A stretch of 64,000 nt of DNA from contig QAYZ01000016.1 in NCBI GenBank assembly GCA_003054655.1, positions 744,001 to 808,000 on the forward strand, given 5' to 3'. Numbering within the stretch: position 1 is the first letter of the stretch; each line of letters opens with the position of its first letter. The notes under the pieces were generated by a model. That model had not been told where the DNA came from. It made no database searches and saw nothing but the letters and a program-made list of their open reading frames with translations. The DNA is from Spartobacteria bacterium LR76 (lineage in GTDB: Bacteria > Verrucomicrobiota > Verrucomicrobiia > Chthoniobacterales > Terrimicrobiaceae). A program made the position numbers and the translations under genes. Shown here one piece after another: positions 9,662 through 18,324 of the stretch.

Positions 9662-9878
9662 GGTAAATTGGATACGAGCCTCCCGATGGCTTTAAAAAGG
9701 TAAGCCTTGCAGCTTCACGAAAAACGCCACCTACGACAAGGTTATTTGCGAATGTCAGAGTGTGATCCCCCATGGTTTTCAGCCGATTTCGCCAAAATCC
9801 TAAACACATCGGCTGCGCATTGCAACCGATTGCATAACTTTTTTACAGGTATCCCCCATTTCGGGAGGAACAGGATAT
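9662..9878 (-). other. Intergenic region expected to hold the bcs operon promoter
   Basis: This 217-bp gap has no supported gene and lies immediately upstream of the first bcs-operon gene. It is clearly AT-richer than its surroundings. I see no convincing -35/-10 pair, and I see no c-di-GMP riboswitch consensus. The promoter assignment rests on position only. Confidence 0.35.
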
Positions 9879-10580
9879 CTAGTTTCCCGAGGGAGAGACT
9901 TTGAGGAGATTCTGTGCTGTTTGCTTTTGGACAGAGAAACGCCCTCCCGCGACAAGCGCATTGCGGGAATCGAGAACGACCGATTTGACCGTGCCGGAAA
10001 CCGCCTGGGGGTTGGAGATGACGGGCGCGTCGAGCGAGCCATCGGCATTGAGCCGGGCCACGCTGCGGCGCGGCTGGCCCAGCACGAGGCTGAAGCTCCC
10101 GCCGAGGACGATCTTGCCATCAGGTTGGACAGACAGCGCAAAGACCGGGCCATCCGTCCCCTGGCTGGAAGTGCCGTTGGTCGTCCCAAAGGTCTGATCC
10201 ACCGTGCCATCGGGCTTGTAGCGGGCGATGTTGTAGGTTCCGAAAGAGTTTGCCTGAGTAAAGGTGCCGCCGACGATCACGCTGCCATCCGCCTGGAGAG
10301 CGAGGGCGAAAATCTGGCCGTTCACTCCTGCCTCGTAGGTATTGGCAAATGTCGTATCGAGGGTGCCATCGGGGTTCAGGCGTGCGAAACTGCCCCGGGG
10401 CTGGCCGTTCACGGAGTTAAAGAGACCACCGATGATGACCTTGCCATCGGGCTGGATGGCGATGGCATTCACCTCGCCCTGTACGCCCGGCTCCGAGGTG
10501 AACGCCGAGCGATTTTCCCCACTCGATTGGGCAAAAACAGATGAACTCAAGGCCAGGAGGAGCACGAGCAACAGGGGCAT
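9879..10580 (-). CDS. Secreted delta-60 repeat protein
   Basis: A 233-residue protein beginning at the ATG at 10580, chosen because it gives a good signal peptide (MPLLLVLLLALSSSVFAQ). An upstream in-frame start at 10661 would put a charged tail before it. The mature part is four delta-60 repeats, for example AIQPDGKVIIGGLF, ALQADGSVIVGGTF and SVQPDGKIVLGGSF, each followed by a variant of ARLNPDGTLDTTF. The repeats form short beta-strand units likely to build a propeller or solenoid. The protein is short for this family and ends shortly after the fourth repeat, so it may be only a module. Exported; function unknown. Confidence 0.8.
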   Translation of the reverse strand: MPLLLVLLLALSSSVFAQSSGENRSAFTSEPGVQGEVNAIAIQPDGKVIIGGLFNSVNGQPRGSFARLNPDGTLDTTFANTYEAGVNGQIFALALQADGSVIVGGTFTQANSFGTYNIARYKPDGTVDQTFGTTNGTSSQGTDGPVFALSVQPDGKIVLGGSFSLVLGQPRRSVARLNADGSLDAPVISNPQAVSGTVKSVVLDSRNALVAGGRFSVQKQTAQNLLKVSPSGN

Positions 10581-10665
10581 AATGCATAGTCCAATCCCGA
10601 AATCGTACAAAATCAAGCTCTCACGCTTGATTCCCCGCCCGAAATGCAGGATGCTTCGCACCCTC

Positions 10666-10739
10666 GCACCGGTAGCTCAATCGGATAGAGCGTCGGCCTC
10701 CGGAGCCGAAGGTTGTGGGTTCGACCCCCGCCCGGTGCA
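10666..10739 (+). tRNA. tRNA-Arg (anticodon CCG)
   Basis: A 74-nt cloverleaf. The acceptor arms GCACCGG and CCGGTGC pair fully and are followed by discriminator A. The D arm is GCTC/GAGC, the anticodon arm is TCGGC-CTCCGGA-GCCGA giving anticodon CCG, and the T arm is GTGGG-TTCGACC-CCCGC. No CCA is encoded. A 9-bp hairpin follows at 10751-10772. Confidence 0.97.
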
Positions 10740-10750
10740 GTTTCTTTTTC

Positions 10751-10772
10751 CCTCTCAGAAAGCTCTGAGAGG
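10751..10772 (+). terminator. Perfect 9-bp hairpin after tRNA-Arg
   Basis: CCTCTCAGA and TCTGAGAGG pair perfectly around an AAGC loop, 12 bp after the tRNA. No U-tract follows on the plus strand, so it may be a processing or termination hairpin rather than a classical intrinsic terminator. Confidence 0.4.
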
Positions 10773-11093
10773 CCGATAAACAAAGCTCTCCGCCAAAAAA
10801 TGGGGATGAGGTCATTTGTTGATGTTTGGGGTTCACCGCATTGGGCGATGAGGCGCAAGCGGTAGTTTCTGAAGCCGGCTTCACGTTGGAGCCTGCGGCC
10901 TCCATTACTTCCTTTCGCGGATCGGAACCCGCTTTGCCGTGAGCGGCTTTTCGAGCAGGGCCCCAAGGGTCGGGACGCCTTTCTGATGATTCGGAGCGAG
11001 AATGGATTCGTCTTTTTTATAGCGTTTTCAGTTTCTTTGCCACAGGCAACGTTTCGCGATCCCCTCGAAACCTGGTCCCGACGGATTTCCCAA
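10773..11093. other. Intergenic stretch without a supported gene
   Basis: Open frames here on the minus strand are continuous with the antisense of the tRNA and have no plausible protein character. I see nothing else specific before the promoter/operator at 11094. Confidence 0.5.
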
Positions 11094-11129
11094 TTGACAC
11101 AGTAATCCATGTTGTAGCATTTTTGCTAT
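11094..11129 (+). promoter_or_regulatory. Promoter with GntR-type operator, copy 1
   Basis: A TTGACA -35 element (11094-11099) lies upstream of an inverted repeat TAGC-ATTTTT-GCTA (11115-11128) that occupies the -10 position, 28 bp before the start of the PEP-CTERM gene. The same core (TAGCATTT, two variable bases, GCTA) recurs at 15688-15701. The GntR-type gene at 15812 is the obvious candidate to bind both. Occupation of the -10 region suggests repression. Confidence 0.6.
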
Positions 11130-11156
11130 GTTTTGAAACCCTAACGCCTCCACCCC

Positions 11157-12605
11157 ATGCAACATCTACACCTCAAGAAATCCGCAACCCTGTTCGTGAC
11201 ACTTGCGATCATGCCGCTGATCGGACGGGCGCAATCGACCTCCACCTGGAACACGACCACGGGCAACTGGAGTGTCGGCACCAACTGGTCACCGACGGGC
11301 GCGCCAGTCTCCAATGCCGGGAACGCGCTGACCTTTGGCGGGGCCGCGAGCTACACGGCGACGAATAACATCAGCTCCGACTTCCAACTGAACAGCCTGA
11401 GCCTCACGAACACGGCGGGTCGCGTGACCATCGCTGGCTCCAGCCTGAATTTCATTTCCTCCGGGGCCACGACGCCCACGATCACCCACACCACGACGGG
11501 GACCGAGGCGACGACGATTTCCGCCAATGTCGTGCTGACGAATGACCTCAGCATCACGGCGACCGGATCGAGCAGTTTTGACTGGCTGACCATCACGGGC
11601 GCGGTGAGCGGAGCGGGCAAACTCTCGATCTCGACCGGAGGCGGCAACTACTTCGTCATCCTCGCCAACACCAACAGCTATTCCGGCGGCACGTCGGTGA
11701 CGGGAGGCTTGAAGACCAGCGCCGCCGGGGCTCTGGGCAGCGGCGCGATCACGCTCGGCGGCAATGGCAAGTGGATCATCAATACGACGGCGCAATCGTA
11801 CTCGAACGCCATCACGCTCAATGGCGCATTCGCGATCGACGCCAACGTGGCAACGACCCTGGGCGGCAACATCGCACTCGGCTCCAGCCAGCTCACCTTG
11901 CGCGGCAGCGCGGGATCGGCCACCTCCACCGCCAGCGGCGTGATCTCGGGAGCAGGCAATATCCTTAAGGGAGATGCCGGGAGTACGTGGATACTCAGTG
12001 GCAACAACACCTACACCGGCACCACGGGAGTGAATGCCGGGACGCTGCTCATCAATGGCAATCAGGCCGCATCCACTGGCGCTGTGTCGGTGGCGGCCTC
12101 GGCCACACTCGGCGGCGACGGGACCATTGGCGGCGCGGTCACGGTGGCCAACTCCGGCATTCTCTCGCCGGGCGCAGCCAGCGGCGCGACGGGCACGCTC
12201 TCGCTCAACAATAAAAACCTCACGCTTTCCGGGGCTGACACCAAGATCCAGATGGAAATCGCGGGCACGTCGGCAGGCGCGTTTGACCGGATCGCGGGAG
12301 TGTCGACCCTCTCGCTGAACGGCGACCTGACCCTCACGCTCACCGGCACATACACGACGGCAAACTGGGACGTCCTCGACTTCAGCGCCAAGTCGGGCAA
12401 CTTCGACACCGTCACGCTGGCTGGGAGCTACGCCGGATCGCTCAGCCGTATCGGCGACACCTGGACGGGCAATGTCGGCGGACAGGACTGGACCTTTGAA
12501 CAGACGACCGGCGTCCTCAGCGTCGTGCCGGAACCCGGTACGACCGCGCTGGTCATCGCAGGGCTTGGTTTCACGCTGCTCCTGCGCCGTCGTCAACGCG
12601 CCTGA
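11157..12605 (+). CDS. Autotransporter-type beta-strand repeat protein with PEP-CTERM tail
   Basis: Secreted 482-residue protein: signal peptide (about residues 1-24, ending GRAQ), then beta-strand repeats. These include a clear autotransporter-associated repeat (WILSGNNTYTGTTGVNAG) near residue 285. It ends in a PEP-CTERM sorting signal (VPEPGTTALVIAGLGF, then RRRQR). Such tails direct anchoring by an exosortase system. The M55 peptidase gene starts 17 bp after its stop, so it heads an operon of three genes behind an operator-bearing promoter. The long antisense frame over it is a GC-driven shadow. Confidence 0.85.
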   Translation: MQHLHLKKSATLFVTLAIMPLIGRAQSTSTWNTTTGNWSVGTNWSPTGAPVSNAGNALTFGGAASYTATNNISSDFQLNSLSLTNTAGRVTIAGSSLNFISSGATTPTITHTTTGTEATTISANVVLTNDLSITATGSSSFDWLTITGAVSGAGKLSISTGGGNYFVILANTNSYSGGTSVTGGLKTSAAGALGSGAITLGGNGKWIINTTAQSYSNAITLNGAFAIDANVATTLGGNIALGSSQLTLRGSAGSATSTASGVISGAGNILKGDAGSTWILSGNNTYTGTTGVNAGTLLINGNQAASTGAVSVAASATLGGDGTIGGAVTVANSGILSPGAASGATGTLSLNNKNLTLSGADTKIQMEIAGTSAGAFDRIAGVSTLSLNGDLTLTLTGTYTTANWDVLDFSAKSGNFDTVTLAGSYAGSLSRIGDTWTGNVGGQDWTFEQTTGVLSVVPEPGTTALVIAGLGFTLLLRRRQRA

Positions 12606-12621
12606 TCCCCGAGCGAACATC

Positions 12622-13455
12622 ATGAGCCAAAGATCGAGCTATCACATCCGCTGCGACATGGAGGGCGTCTCCGGGGTCGTCAGCATGGAGCAGGTAACAC
12701 CCGGATCGCCGACCTATGCAGAGACGCGTGAGTGGTTCATGGCGGAGCTGCTGGCCCTGGTGGAGGGGCTGCGCTCCGGTGGGGCCGATCGCATCAGCAT
12801 CTACGATGAGCATTGGTCTGGCCGCAACGTCGACATCGCCCGCATCCCGCGCGGGGTGGCCGTGTTTTGCGGCAAGCCTCCCTACCGCCCCGAATGGGCT
12901 GGAGGGCTCGATGCCAGCTTCTCGGGCATGATCCTGCATGGACTTCACTCCATGGCGGGCAGCGGGGAGCTGCTCGCGCACACGTACGAATGGGATATCC
13001 GCGAGCTTCATCTCAATGGCCTGCTGGTCGGAGAGATCGGCATGGAAACAGCCATCGCAGGGGACTGGGGAGTCCCGCTCGCCATGGTGGTGGCAGACTC
13101 CGCGGGAGCCGACGAGGCGCGCGCGCTGCGGCCCGGTGTCGTCACGGTCGCGACCAAGATGTCCCAATCACCCGATGGCGCGGAGTGCCGTCCCCTGCCC
13201 GATGTGCTGGAGGAAATCCGCGCCTCCGCCGAACGCCTCGCCCAGGACGGGCCGACGACCGAGCCGCTTCGCATCTCCGAGCCGGTCGCCCTGGAATGCC
13301 GTCTCTGGCCCGGCAAATACACCGACGCTCTCCGCAGCGTGATTCCCGCGGCCTTCGTCGACAGCGAGCGGGTCGTGCTGCATGGCCGAACCGCCACCGA
13401 TGTGTGGAGCCAATACTGGCAGCACAAGCTCGAGGCCAGCCGCCGAATTTTATGA
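12622..13455 (+). CDS. M55-family D-aminopeptidase (DppA-like)
   Basis: A 277-residue zinc peptidase resembling Bacillus DppA, which cleaves D-amino-acid-containing peptides. All expected metal and catalytic positions appear: CDMEG (Asp12 and Glu14), YDEHW (His), GLHSMAG (His), LAHTYEW (catalytic His), and GLLVGEIGME (Glu). No signal peptide is present, so it should be cytoplasmic. The stop overlaps the ATG of the next gene (ATGA). Context in a carbohydrate/surface locus suggests turnover of D-amino-acid peptides or a related amide substrate; the real substrate cannot be read from sequence. Confidence 0.87.
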   Translation: MSQRSSYHIRCDMEGVSGVVSMEQVTPGSPTYAETREWFMAELLALVEGLRSGGADRISIYDEHWSGRNVDIARIPRGVAVFCGKPPYRPEWAGGLDASFSGMILHGLHSMAGSGELLAHTYEWDIRELHLNGLLVGEIGMETAIAGDWGVPLAMVVADSAGADEARALRPGVVTVATKMSQSPDGAECRPLPDVLEEIRASAERLAQDGPTTEPLRISEPVALECRLWPGKYTDALRSVIPAAFVDSERVVLHGRTATDVWSQYWQHKLEASRRIL

Positions 13456-14399
13456 ATATCCCTTCTCTCCGCGAGGTCGCCCGCCTCGGCACCGTTCATC
13501 ACATGCTCTTTGGCCGCTGCACGCGGGACCCCGACTTTCACACCGAGACCCTGCATCGGCTCATCACCTGGCCCGAGCTGGATACTTTCGACTGCTGCCT
13601 GCCCTTTGGCGAGGCGCGCCAGCAGGAACTCGCCCGCGCCATTCGCGCCTGTGGGAAAGTCCATATCACCTTCGCGCCCCACCTTTTTCCCGGCCGCAAG
13701 CTATCCTTCTCCTCCCCCGACTACGCCGAGCAGGAGCAATGCCGCGTGCTGGCGAGGTATTTCATCGACCAGGCGGCCGCCATCGGCGCGCGCTATTTCA
13801 TCTTCTTCTCCGGAGGTCCGTCGTGGGTGGACGGAACGCCGGAACATCACCGGGCCTTTCGGGACTTCTGCCGATGGCTCTGCCGGAGCCTGGCCCCGCA
13901 CGGCATCACGGCGCTGCTGGAGCCGTTTGACTTCACCGTGGACAAAAAGTTCCTCTACGGCCCGCTCGACGAGTGCATCACCCTGTTGGAGGAGATCGGC
14001 GCAGAGCATGAGAATATCGGGATGGAGCTGGATATCGCCCACCTCCCGCTCATGGGCGAGGACATCGTCTCCTCCATCCATCGCGCCCGCCGCTGGATCC
14101 AGCGGGTTCATCTCGGGAACTGCTGCATGCGGCCGGTCAGCGATCCCTTTTACGGCGATAATCATCCGCCAATCGGGTACGTCAACGGCGAGATCGACAC
14201 TCCGCAGATCGCCCTCGCCCTGCGCGCCCTCGCCGACATCGGCTACCTGAATCCCTCAACCAAGGGCGACCTCGTCATCGAGCTCCAGCCCTTTCCCGGT
14301 CGGAGTGAGAAGGATTCCCTGAGGGATAACCTCCAGCGGGTCGAGGACGCCTGGCAGCTCCAGGCATCCGCGAACCAGCTCGCCGGGCTTACACCGTGA
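13452..14399 (+). CDS. Sugar phosphate isomerase/epimerase-like TIM barrel (AP endonuclease 2 fold)
   Basis: A 315-residue xylose-isomerase-like TIM-barrel protein. Metal-ligand style motifs are visible: LLEPFDF (Glu), MELDIAHLPL (Asp and His), VHLGN (His) and a C-terminal VIELQPF (Glu). These are the usual divalent-metal site of this superfamily. It is translationally coupled to the M55 gene and ends 11 bp inside the 3' end of the convergent sialidase-like gene. The likely role is isomerising or epimerising a sugar or inositol derivative released in this locus; substrate unknown. Confidence 0.83.
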   Translation: MNIPSLREVARLGTVHHMLFGRCTRDPDFHTETLHRLITWPELDTFDCCLPFGEARQQELARAIRACGKVHITFAPHLFPGRKLSFSSPDYAEQEQCRVLARYFIDQAAAIGARYFIFFSGGPSWVDGTPEHHRAFRDFCRWLCRSLAPHGITALLEPFDFTVDKKFLYGPLDECITLLEEIGAEHENIGMELDIAHLPLMGEDIVSSIHRARRWIQRVHLGNCCMRPVSDPFYGDNHPPIGYVNGEIDTPQIALALRALADIGYLNPSTKGDLVIELQPFPGRSEKDSLRDNLQRVEDAWQLQASANQLAGLTP

Positions 14400-15678
14400 C
14401 CAGCTCCGCCTTGCGGCTGTCCTGACCAAAGGAAAACGGCACGGTCTCGAGCGGGGCAAACGCCTCGCTCCCGGGTTCATCGAGGCGGGCGAGGTCAATA
14501 CCCATGAAGAAAACGGTGTGCGAGTCCTCCCAGAGGAAGCGGATCGCATTGGCCTCCTCGTCGAGGTAGGCGCTCGGGTAGTTCAGCCCGTGCGGGCAGC
14601 CGTCCTGTTTCGTCACCAGGTCGATCTGTCGGCTCCACGTCGCCATGTCGTCCTCGCTCACCCAGAGGGAAAGCGGCGTCCTCGCGCTCATCAGGTTGGA
14701 GCGATCGGACGAGGGATTGTTGAGCAGGAAGATGCGGCCATCGGAGTGGCGCAGGATGTTCGCCTTGCTTGAGGGATTCGGGATGGACGTGCGCTCCAGC
14801 GCGCTCCACGTCTCGCCGCCATCGCGGGAGACCGAGCGCAGGAGCACACCCTCGCCACGCGAGCGCAGGAGCATCACGATGCTGCCATCGGAAAGCTCCA
14901 CCACCTGCGGCTCCATGAGGTGGCCGGAGGCCCCTCCGGTGAGGTAGCCGCGCAGGCGAAAGGTCTTTCCCCCGTCGTCGGAAAGCACGACCCCGGCGGC
15001 GTAGCGGTGATTGCGGTGGCACCAGTCATTGGCCTCGCCGTAGCGCGCCCAGCTTTCCATGTCGCGGGGCATCTCGTGCGTCGGCACCTCGCGCCATCCG
15101 GCGCAGGCAATACCGCTGGCGCGGCCGGAGCTGGGCTCCCCCCACTCCTCGCCGATGAACTCCGGCCACGTCAAGGGCAGCACCCAGCGGCCCGAGGAGT
15201 GCGTGATGCCGACATTCATCCAGCCCGGGGGCACTCCGCCCGGAACCGTCTCCGGGATGCTCCAGGTCAGGCCCCCGTCGCGCGAGATGCTGCGAAACAT
15301 CTGATTGTGCGACATCCAGCGCCAGGAATCATAGACCTGGAGGAAGGCGTGCACCTCATCCGGCCCCGCCACGAAAAGCTCCGTGGTGAATAGCCCGCGA
15401 TGCGGATGCTCAAAGCGCCCGGCGTCCTCCCACGTGCGCCCGCCGTCTCCGCTCCAGGCCAGCCGCGTGATATTGCCCGAGCTGGGCTCGCAAAATCCGC
15501 CCATCGTCCAGGCGGCGACGAGCCGACCGGGGGCGACCATGCGCACCATCGCCTCGCGCGTCCATCGCATGGGAAAATACCGCGCGTCCGGGTAGCCCTC
15601 GCTCGGCGGCCAGAGGACGGAATGAAAATCCACCACCGGATTCAGGAGGTACTTTTGATCAGGATTTGGGTGAAACAT
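14389..15678 (-). CDS. Exo-sialidase-like BNR/Asp-box protein
   Basis: A six-bladed propeller type protein (429 residues from the ATG at 15678, MFHPNPDQ). Four Asp boxes are visible: SGDGGRTWE, SRDGGLTWS, SDDGGKTF and SRDGGETWS. I prefer 15678 to the longer start at 15693 because the latter lies inside the operator. No signal peptide is obvious, so it may act on imported oligosaccharides or be exported another way. It is convergent with the M55/TIM-barrel operon and divergent from the GntR-type regulator. Sialidase specificity is not proven; many BNR proteins act on other glycans. Confidence 0.82.
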   Translation of the reverse strand: MFHPNPDQKYLLNPVVDFHSVLWPPSEGYPDARYFPMRWTREAMVRMVAPGRLVAAWTMGGFCEPSSGNITRLAWSGDGGRTWEDAGRFEHPHRGLFTTELFVAGPDEVHAFLQVYDSWRWMSHNQMFRSISRDGGLTWSIPETVPGGVPPGWMNVGITHSSGRWVLPLTWPEFIGEEWGEPSSGRASGIACAGWREVPTHEMPRDMESWARYGEANDWCHRNHRYAAGVVLSDDGGKTFRLRGYLTGGASGHLMEPQVVELSDGSIVMLLRSRGEGVLLRSVSRDGGETWSALERTSIPNPSSKANILRHSDGRIFLLNNPSSDRSNLMSARTPLSLWVSEDDMATWSRQIDLVTKQDGCPHGLNYPSAYLDEEANAIRFLWEDSHTVFFMGIDLARLDEPGSEAFAPLETVPFSFGQDSRKAELVTV

Positions 15679-15686
15679 GATAGTAA

Positions 15687-15702
15687 ATAGCATTTACGCT
15701 AT
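15687..15702 (-). promoter_or_regulatory. GntR-type operator, copy 2
   Basis: Inverted repeat ATAGC-ATTTAC-GCTAT, 9 bp before the ATG of the sialidase-like gene and about 110 bp before the divergent regulator. The minus strand carries TTGACG 13 bp upstream of the repeat. Its core matches the site at 11115-11128 with identical spacing. Confidence 0.6.
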
Positions 15703-15811
15703 AAATTTTTATTGCGTCAAATCGAATCCTCCGTAATTTTACCTCCAGCAGCTCGCGTCACCCCAAAATCCTTTGACATCGAGTATAGCAACCGTGCGAC
15801 CCTCCCACTCC

Positions 15812-16906
15812 ATGAAACCTCGCCAAGACAACGTCGTCGACACCCTGCGTGAACGGCTGACCGTGGGATATTATGACCGCCGCGTATTCCCCAGCGAGCG
15901 CGCCCTGGCCAAGGAGTTTTCCGTCAGCTACATGACCGCCCGCAATGCCGTGCTGCGGCTGCTCGAGGATGGCCTACTCGTGCGCGAGGGCCGCTCCACC
16001 ATTCCCAATCCCGCCAGGCAGCGCTCCGCCCGCCGGGAATTCCTCTTCGTCGTGCCCAACTGGAACAACCCGGCCTACTGGCTGTGGTATCCCGCCATCG
16101 AAAAGGCGGCGGCACGGGTCGGCGGCACGTCGCGGTTCATCGTCTATGACAACTGGACCGATCCCGTCATCTACAACATCTTCCAGGAGCCTGCCGACGG
16201 GATCTTCATCTACCTGTATCCCGACGTCCCGGAAGCCATCCTGCGCCTGATGGAAAAGCGCCGCGGGCAGGTCGTGATCATCGGCGAGGATCACACGGAT
16301 CTCGGCATCGCCATGCTCGACCTCATGCCGCCCAATGGCGTGGACCTTCTCGTCCAACACCTCGAGGAGCTCGGGCATGCGCATATTGACTGCTTCAACT
16401 CCGAGCCTCACTCGAATGGCGAACTCCGCCGCGTCCAGTACTGGCAGGAGGCGCTGGTCTCGCATGGCCTCACCGGCAACCTCATCGACCATCCCGCCAC
16501 TCCCGGTGTCGACGCCCTGGTCGTCGCTTATGACGCCGCCATGCAGCGCCTGCGCAATGGCCCGGGGTTTTCCTCGGCGGTCTTTTGCACCTCGACCCGC
16601 GTGGCCATGGGGCTGAGCCGCGCCTGCTATGACCTGAATCACACCGTCGGCTCCCGCATCTCCATCTGCACGATGGGCACGTACGACAACTGCCGCTATC
16701 TCACGCCGTCGCTCACCTGCCTCGTCACGCCGAATCTCGAGATCTTCGCCGACCGCGCCGTGAAATACATCATGGAGCCCGCACCCTTCGCCGGATCGTC
16801 GATCCGGTTCCAGCCGCAGAACGCCGAGATTTACTTCGGCGAATCCACCGGCCCGGTCGTTCGCCGGACGGAGCAGCGCGCCGCCCGGAAGTCTCCCAAG
16901 AAATAA
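15812..16906 (+). CDS. GntR-family transcriptional regulator with LacI-like effector domain
   Basis: A 364-residue regulator (start ATG 15812). The N-terminal winged helix-turn-helix is GntR-like (FPSERALAKEF, then SYMTARNAVLRLLEDGLL, residues about 25-65). The C-terminal ~280 residues resemble a periplasmic-binding-protein type sensor as in LacI/AraR regulators. It lies divergent from the sialidase-like gene with an operator between them, implying local control and perhaps autoregulation. The next gene begins 10 bp after its stop, so it heads an operon with the secreted protein, pseudopilin and beta-helix protein. The ligand is unknown, presumably a sugar. Confidence 0.85.
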   Translation: MKPRQDNVVDTLRERLTVGYYDRRVFPSERALAKEFSVSYMTARNAVLRLLEDGLLVREGRSTIPNPARQRSARREFLFVVPNWNNPAYWLWYPAIEKAAARVGGTSRFIVYDNWTDPVIYNIFQEPADGIFIYLYPDVPEAILRLMEKRRGQVVIIGEDHTDLGIAMLDLMPPNGVDLLVQHLEELGHAHIDCFNSEPHSNGELRRVQYWQEALVSHGLTGNLIDHPATPGVDALVVAYDAAMQRLRNGPGFSSAVFCTSTRVAMGLSRACYDLNHTVGSRISICTMGTYDNCRYLTPSLTCLVTPNLEIFADRAVKYIMEPAPFAGSSIRFQPQNAEIYFGESTGPVVRRTEQRAARKSPKK

Positions 16907-16916
16907 GCCACGCCTC

Positions 16917-17609
16917 ATGAAAATCGCTCCCCTGCTCCTCGCCGCCACCCTCACCGCACAGGCCGCCCTGGCTGAGACGCTGCTCGAAGAACGCTTTGAG
17001 AACTATGGCAACGAAGAGGAAATCGTGGCCAGCGAGCATGGCAAGTGGGTGAGCGACCAGAGCGATGGCGGCTGCATCGCTCCCGTCCTGGTGACGAAGG
17101 ATAGTCAATGCATCCAGCTTTCCGCGACGCCATCCGGCCAGATCCGCAATGGCTTCCTCTGGAAATCCTTCCCGGCCGTGTCGCAGTCCAAGGTCCGGCT
17201 GACCTTTCGCATGCTGCATAATGAAGGCGGAGCGGGTCAATACGTCGGGCTCTTCAACGCCGCCCGCACCGCCGGGTACGCGATCTGGTGGACCGCCGGG
17301 GATGCGCCGACCACCGGAGTGGTGAAGGTCCTGCGCTTTGAGGGGAGCAACCCGATCCCGTGGTCCGATCGTGGCACCGAGATCGCCGTGGTGCGCGCGG
17401 GCAGCATGACGCACGACTCGCAGAACCTCCCGCTCGCAGCCTTCGACTTTTTCCTCGATCAAAAGACGGGGGAATTCCGCCTTGCGATCGACGGACAGGA
17501 CAAGGCGGAGGGCCGCGACGGCTCACCGATCCAGGCACTTTCCACCGTGGTGCTCAAGGGAAACAAGGGAGCGTTCTTCGACGACATCGTGGTGGCCACC
17601 GAAAACTAG
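16917..17609 (+). CDS. Secreted lectin-like (concanavalin-fold type) protein
   Basis: A 230-residue protein with a signal peptide (MKIAPLLLAATLTAQAALA) and a beta-rich mature part. Motifs such as LLEERFENY near the N-terminus and a closing AFFDDIVVATE are seen in verrucomicrobial secreted proteins with a LamG/concanavalin-like jelly roll. No catalytic residues can be assigned. It lies 10 bp after the regulator and 10 bp before the pseudopilin gene, so it is part of the same operon. A polysaccharide-binding function is inferred. Confidence 0.7.
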   Translation: MKIAPLLLAATLTAQAALAETLLEERFENYGNEEEIVASEHGKWVSDQSDGGCIAPVLVTKDSQCIQLSATPSGQIRNGFLWKSFPAVSQSKVRLTFRMLHNEGGAGQYVGLFNAARTAGYAIWWTAGDAPTTGVVKVLRFEGSNPIPWSDRGTEIAVVRAGSMTHDSQNLPLAAFDFFLDQKTGEFRLAIDGQDKAEGRDGSPIQALSTVVLKGNKGAFFDDIVVATEN

Positions 17610-17619
17610 ACTTCTTCCT

Positions 17620-18324
17620 ATGACCTGCCATCCCCCCAAGAGCAGCGCGGCATTTTCGCTGGTGGAGGTGCTCATCGTCATCGGCATCATCGCCACGCTG
17701 GCCGTCCTCCTTGTTCCCTCGCTCGACTCGATGCGAAACCGCGCCCAGCAGGCCCGATGCGCCTCGAATCTCCGCCAGATCGGCTCCGCCCTTCTGCAAT
17801 ACGCCGGGGAAAACAACGGAGCACTGCCACCCGGTCGCACTTGGGACCGCGAGATTTCCCCCTACTTCGGCATTGCCGACTGGAACGTGAAGGGAGCCCA
17901 TACCGCCGTCCTCACCTGCCCGATGGACAAGCGCACCGGCCCGCTCGCCTCGGAAAAATACCCTCGCTCCTACACCTCCAGCCAGATCAAGCCCGCCGAC
18001 CCGACGCAGGGTGTCTTTGGCGATGATGTGAATTTTACGTCGCGACGGCTTTCCGCCATCCCCCGCCCGGGCTCGACGATCGTGATCTTTGAATACTTCA
18101 CCGACGCCACAGGAAAGCCGATCGGCAACGAGCAGTTCATGCAGGCCTACGGCTACTCCGCCGGTTACCAGTCCACCGCCAGTCTGCCGCGCCTCGCCAA
18201 TGGACGCTACTATCACGGCAGCGCGTTCAACTACCTCTTCGCCGACGGCCATGTGGAGGCCATGCCTCCCGCCGTCGTCTTCACTCCGCCCAACAACTCC
18301 TGGCGGGCGACCACCACTCCCTAA
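17620..18324 (+). CDS. Type II secretion pseudopilin-like protein (prepilin N-terminus)
   Basis: A 234-residue protein beginning at ATG 17620. It has the prepilin peptidase site: a short basic leader, then AFSLVEVLIVIGIIATLAV with Glu at +5 and a hydrophobic helix. The rest is a globular domain ending in a FADGHVE motif, common in planctomycete and verrucomicrobial pseudopilins. These proteins are abundant in such genomes and are thought to support envelope secretion or surface structures. Its stop is directly followed by the ATG of the beta-helix lipoprotein gene, with no gap. Confidence 0.85.
   Translation: MTCHPPKSSAAFSLVEVLIVIGIIATLAVLLVPSLDSMRNRAQQARCASNLRQIGSALLQYAGENNGALPPGRTWDREISPYFGIADWNVKGAHTAVLTCPMDKRTGPLASEKYPRSYTSSQIKPADPTQGVFGDDVNFTSRRLSAIPRPGSTIVIFEYFTDATGKPIGNEQFMQAYGYSAGYQSTASLPRLANGRYYHGSAFNYLFADGHVEAMPPAVVFTPPNNSWRATTTP

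Noticed and set aside
10613-11110. Minus-strand frames across the tRNA-Arg region (products containing RAGVEPTTFGSGG-type text)
   Set aside because: These are translations of the antisense of the tRNA, a well-known source of false proteins.
11289-12623. 444-codon frame antisense to the PEP-CTERM repeat protein
   Set aside because: It lies wholly opposite a gene with a signal peptide, beta repeats and PEP-CTERM. Its composition is Arg/Gly/Asp-rich as expected for a GC-driven shadow.
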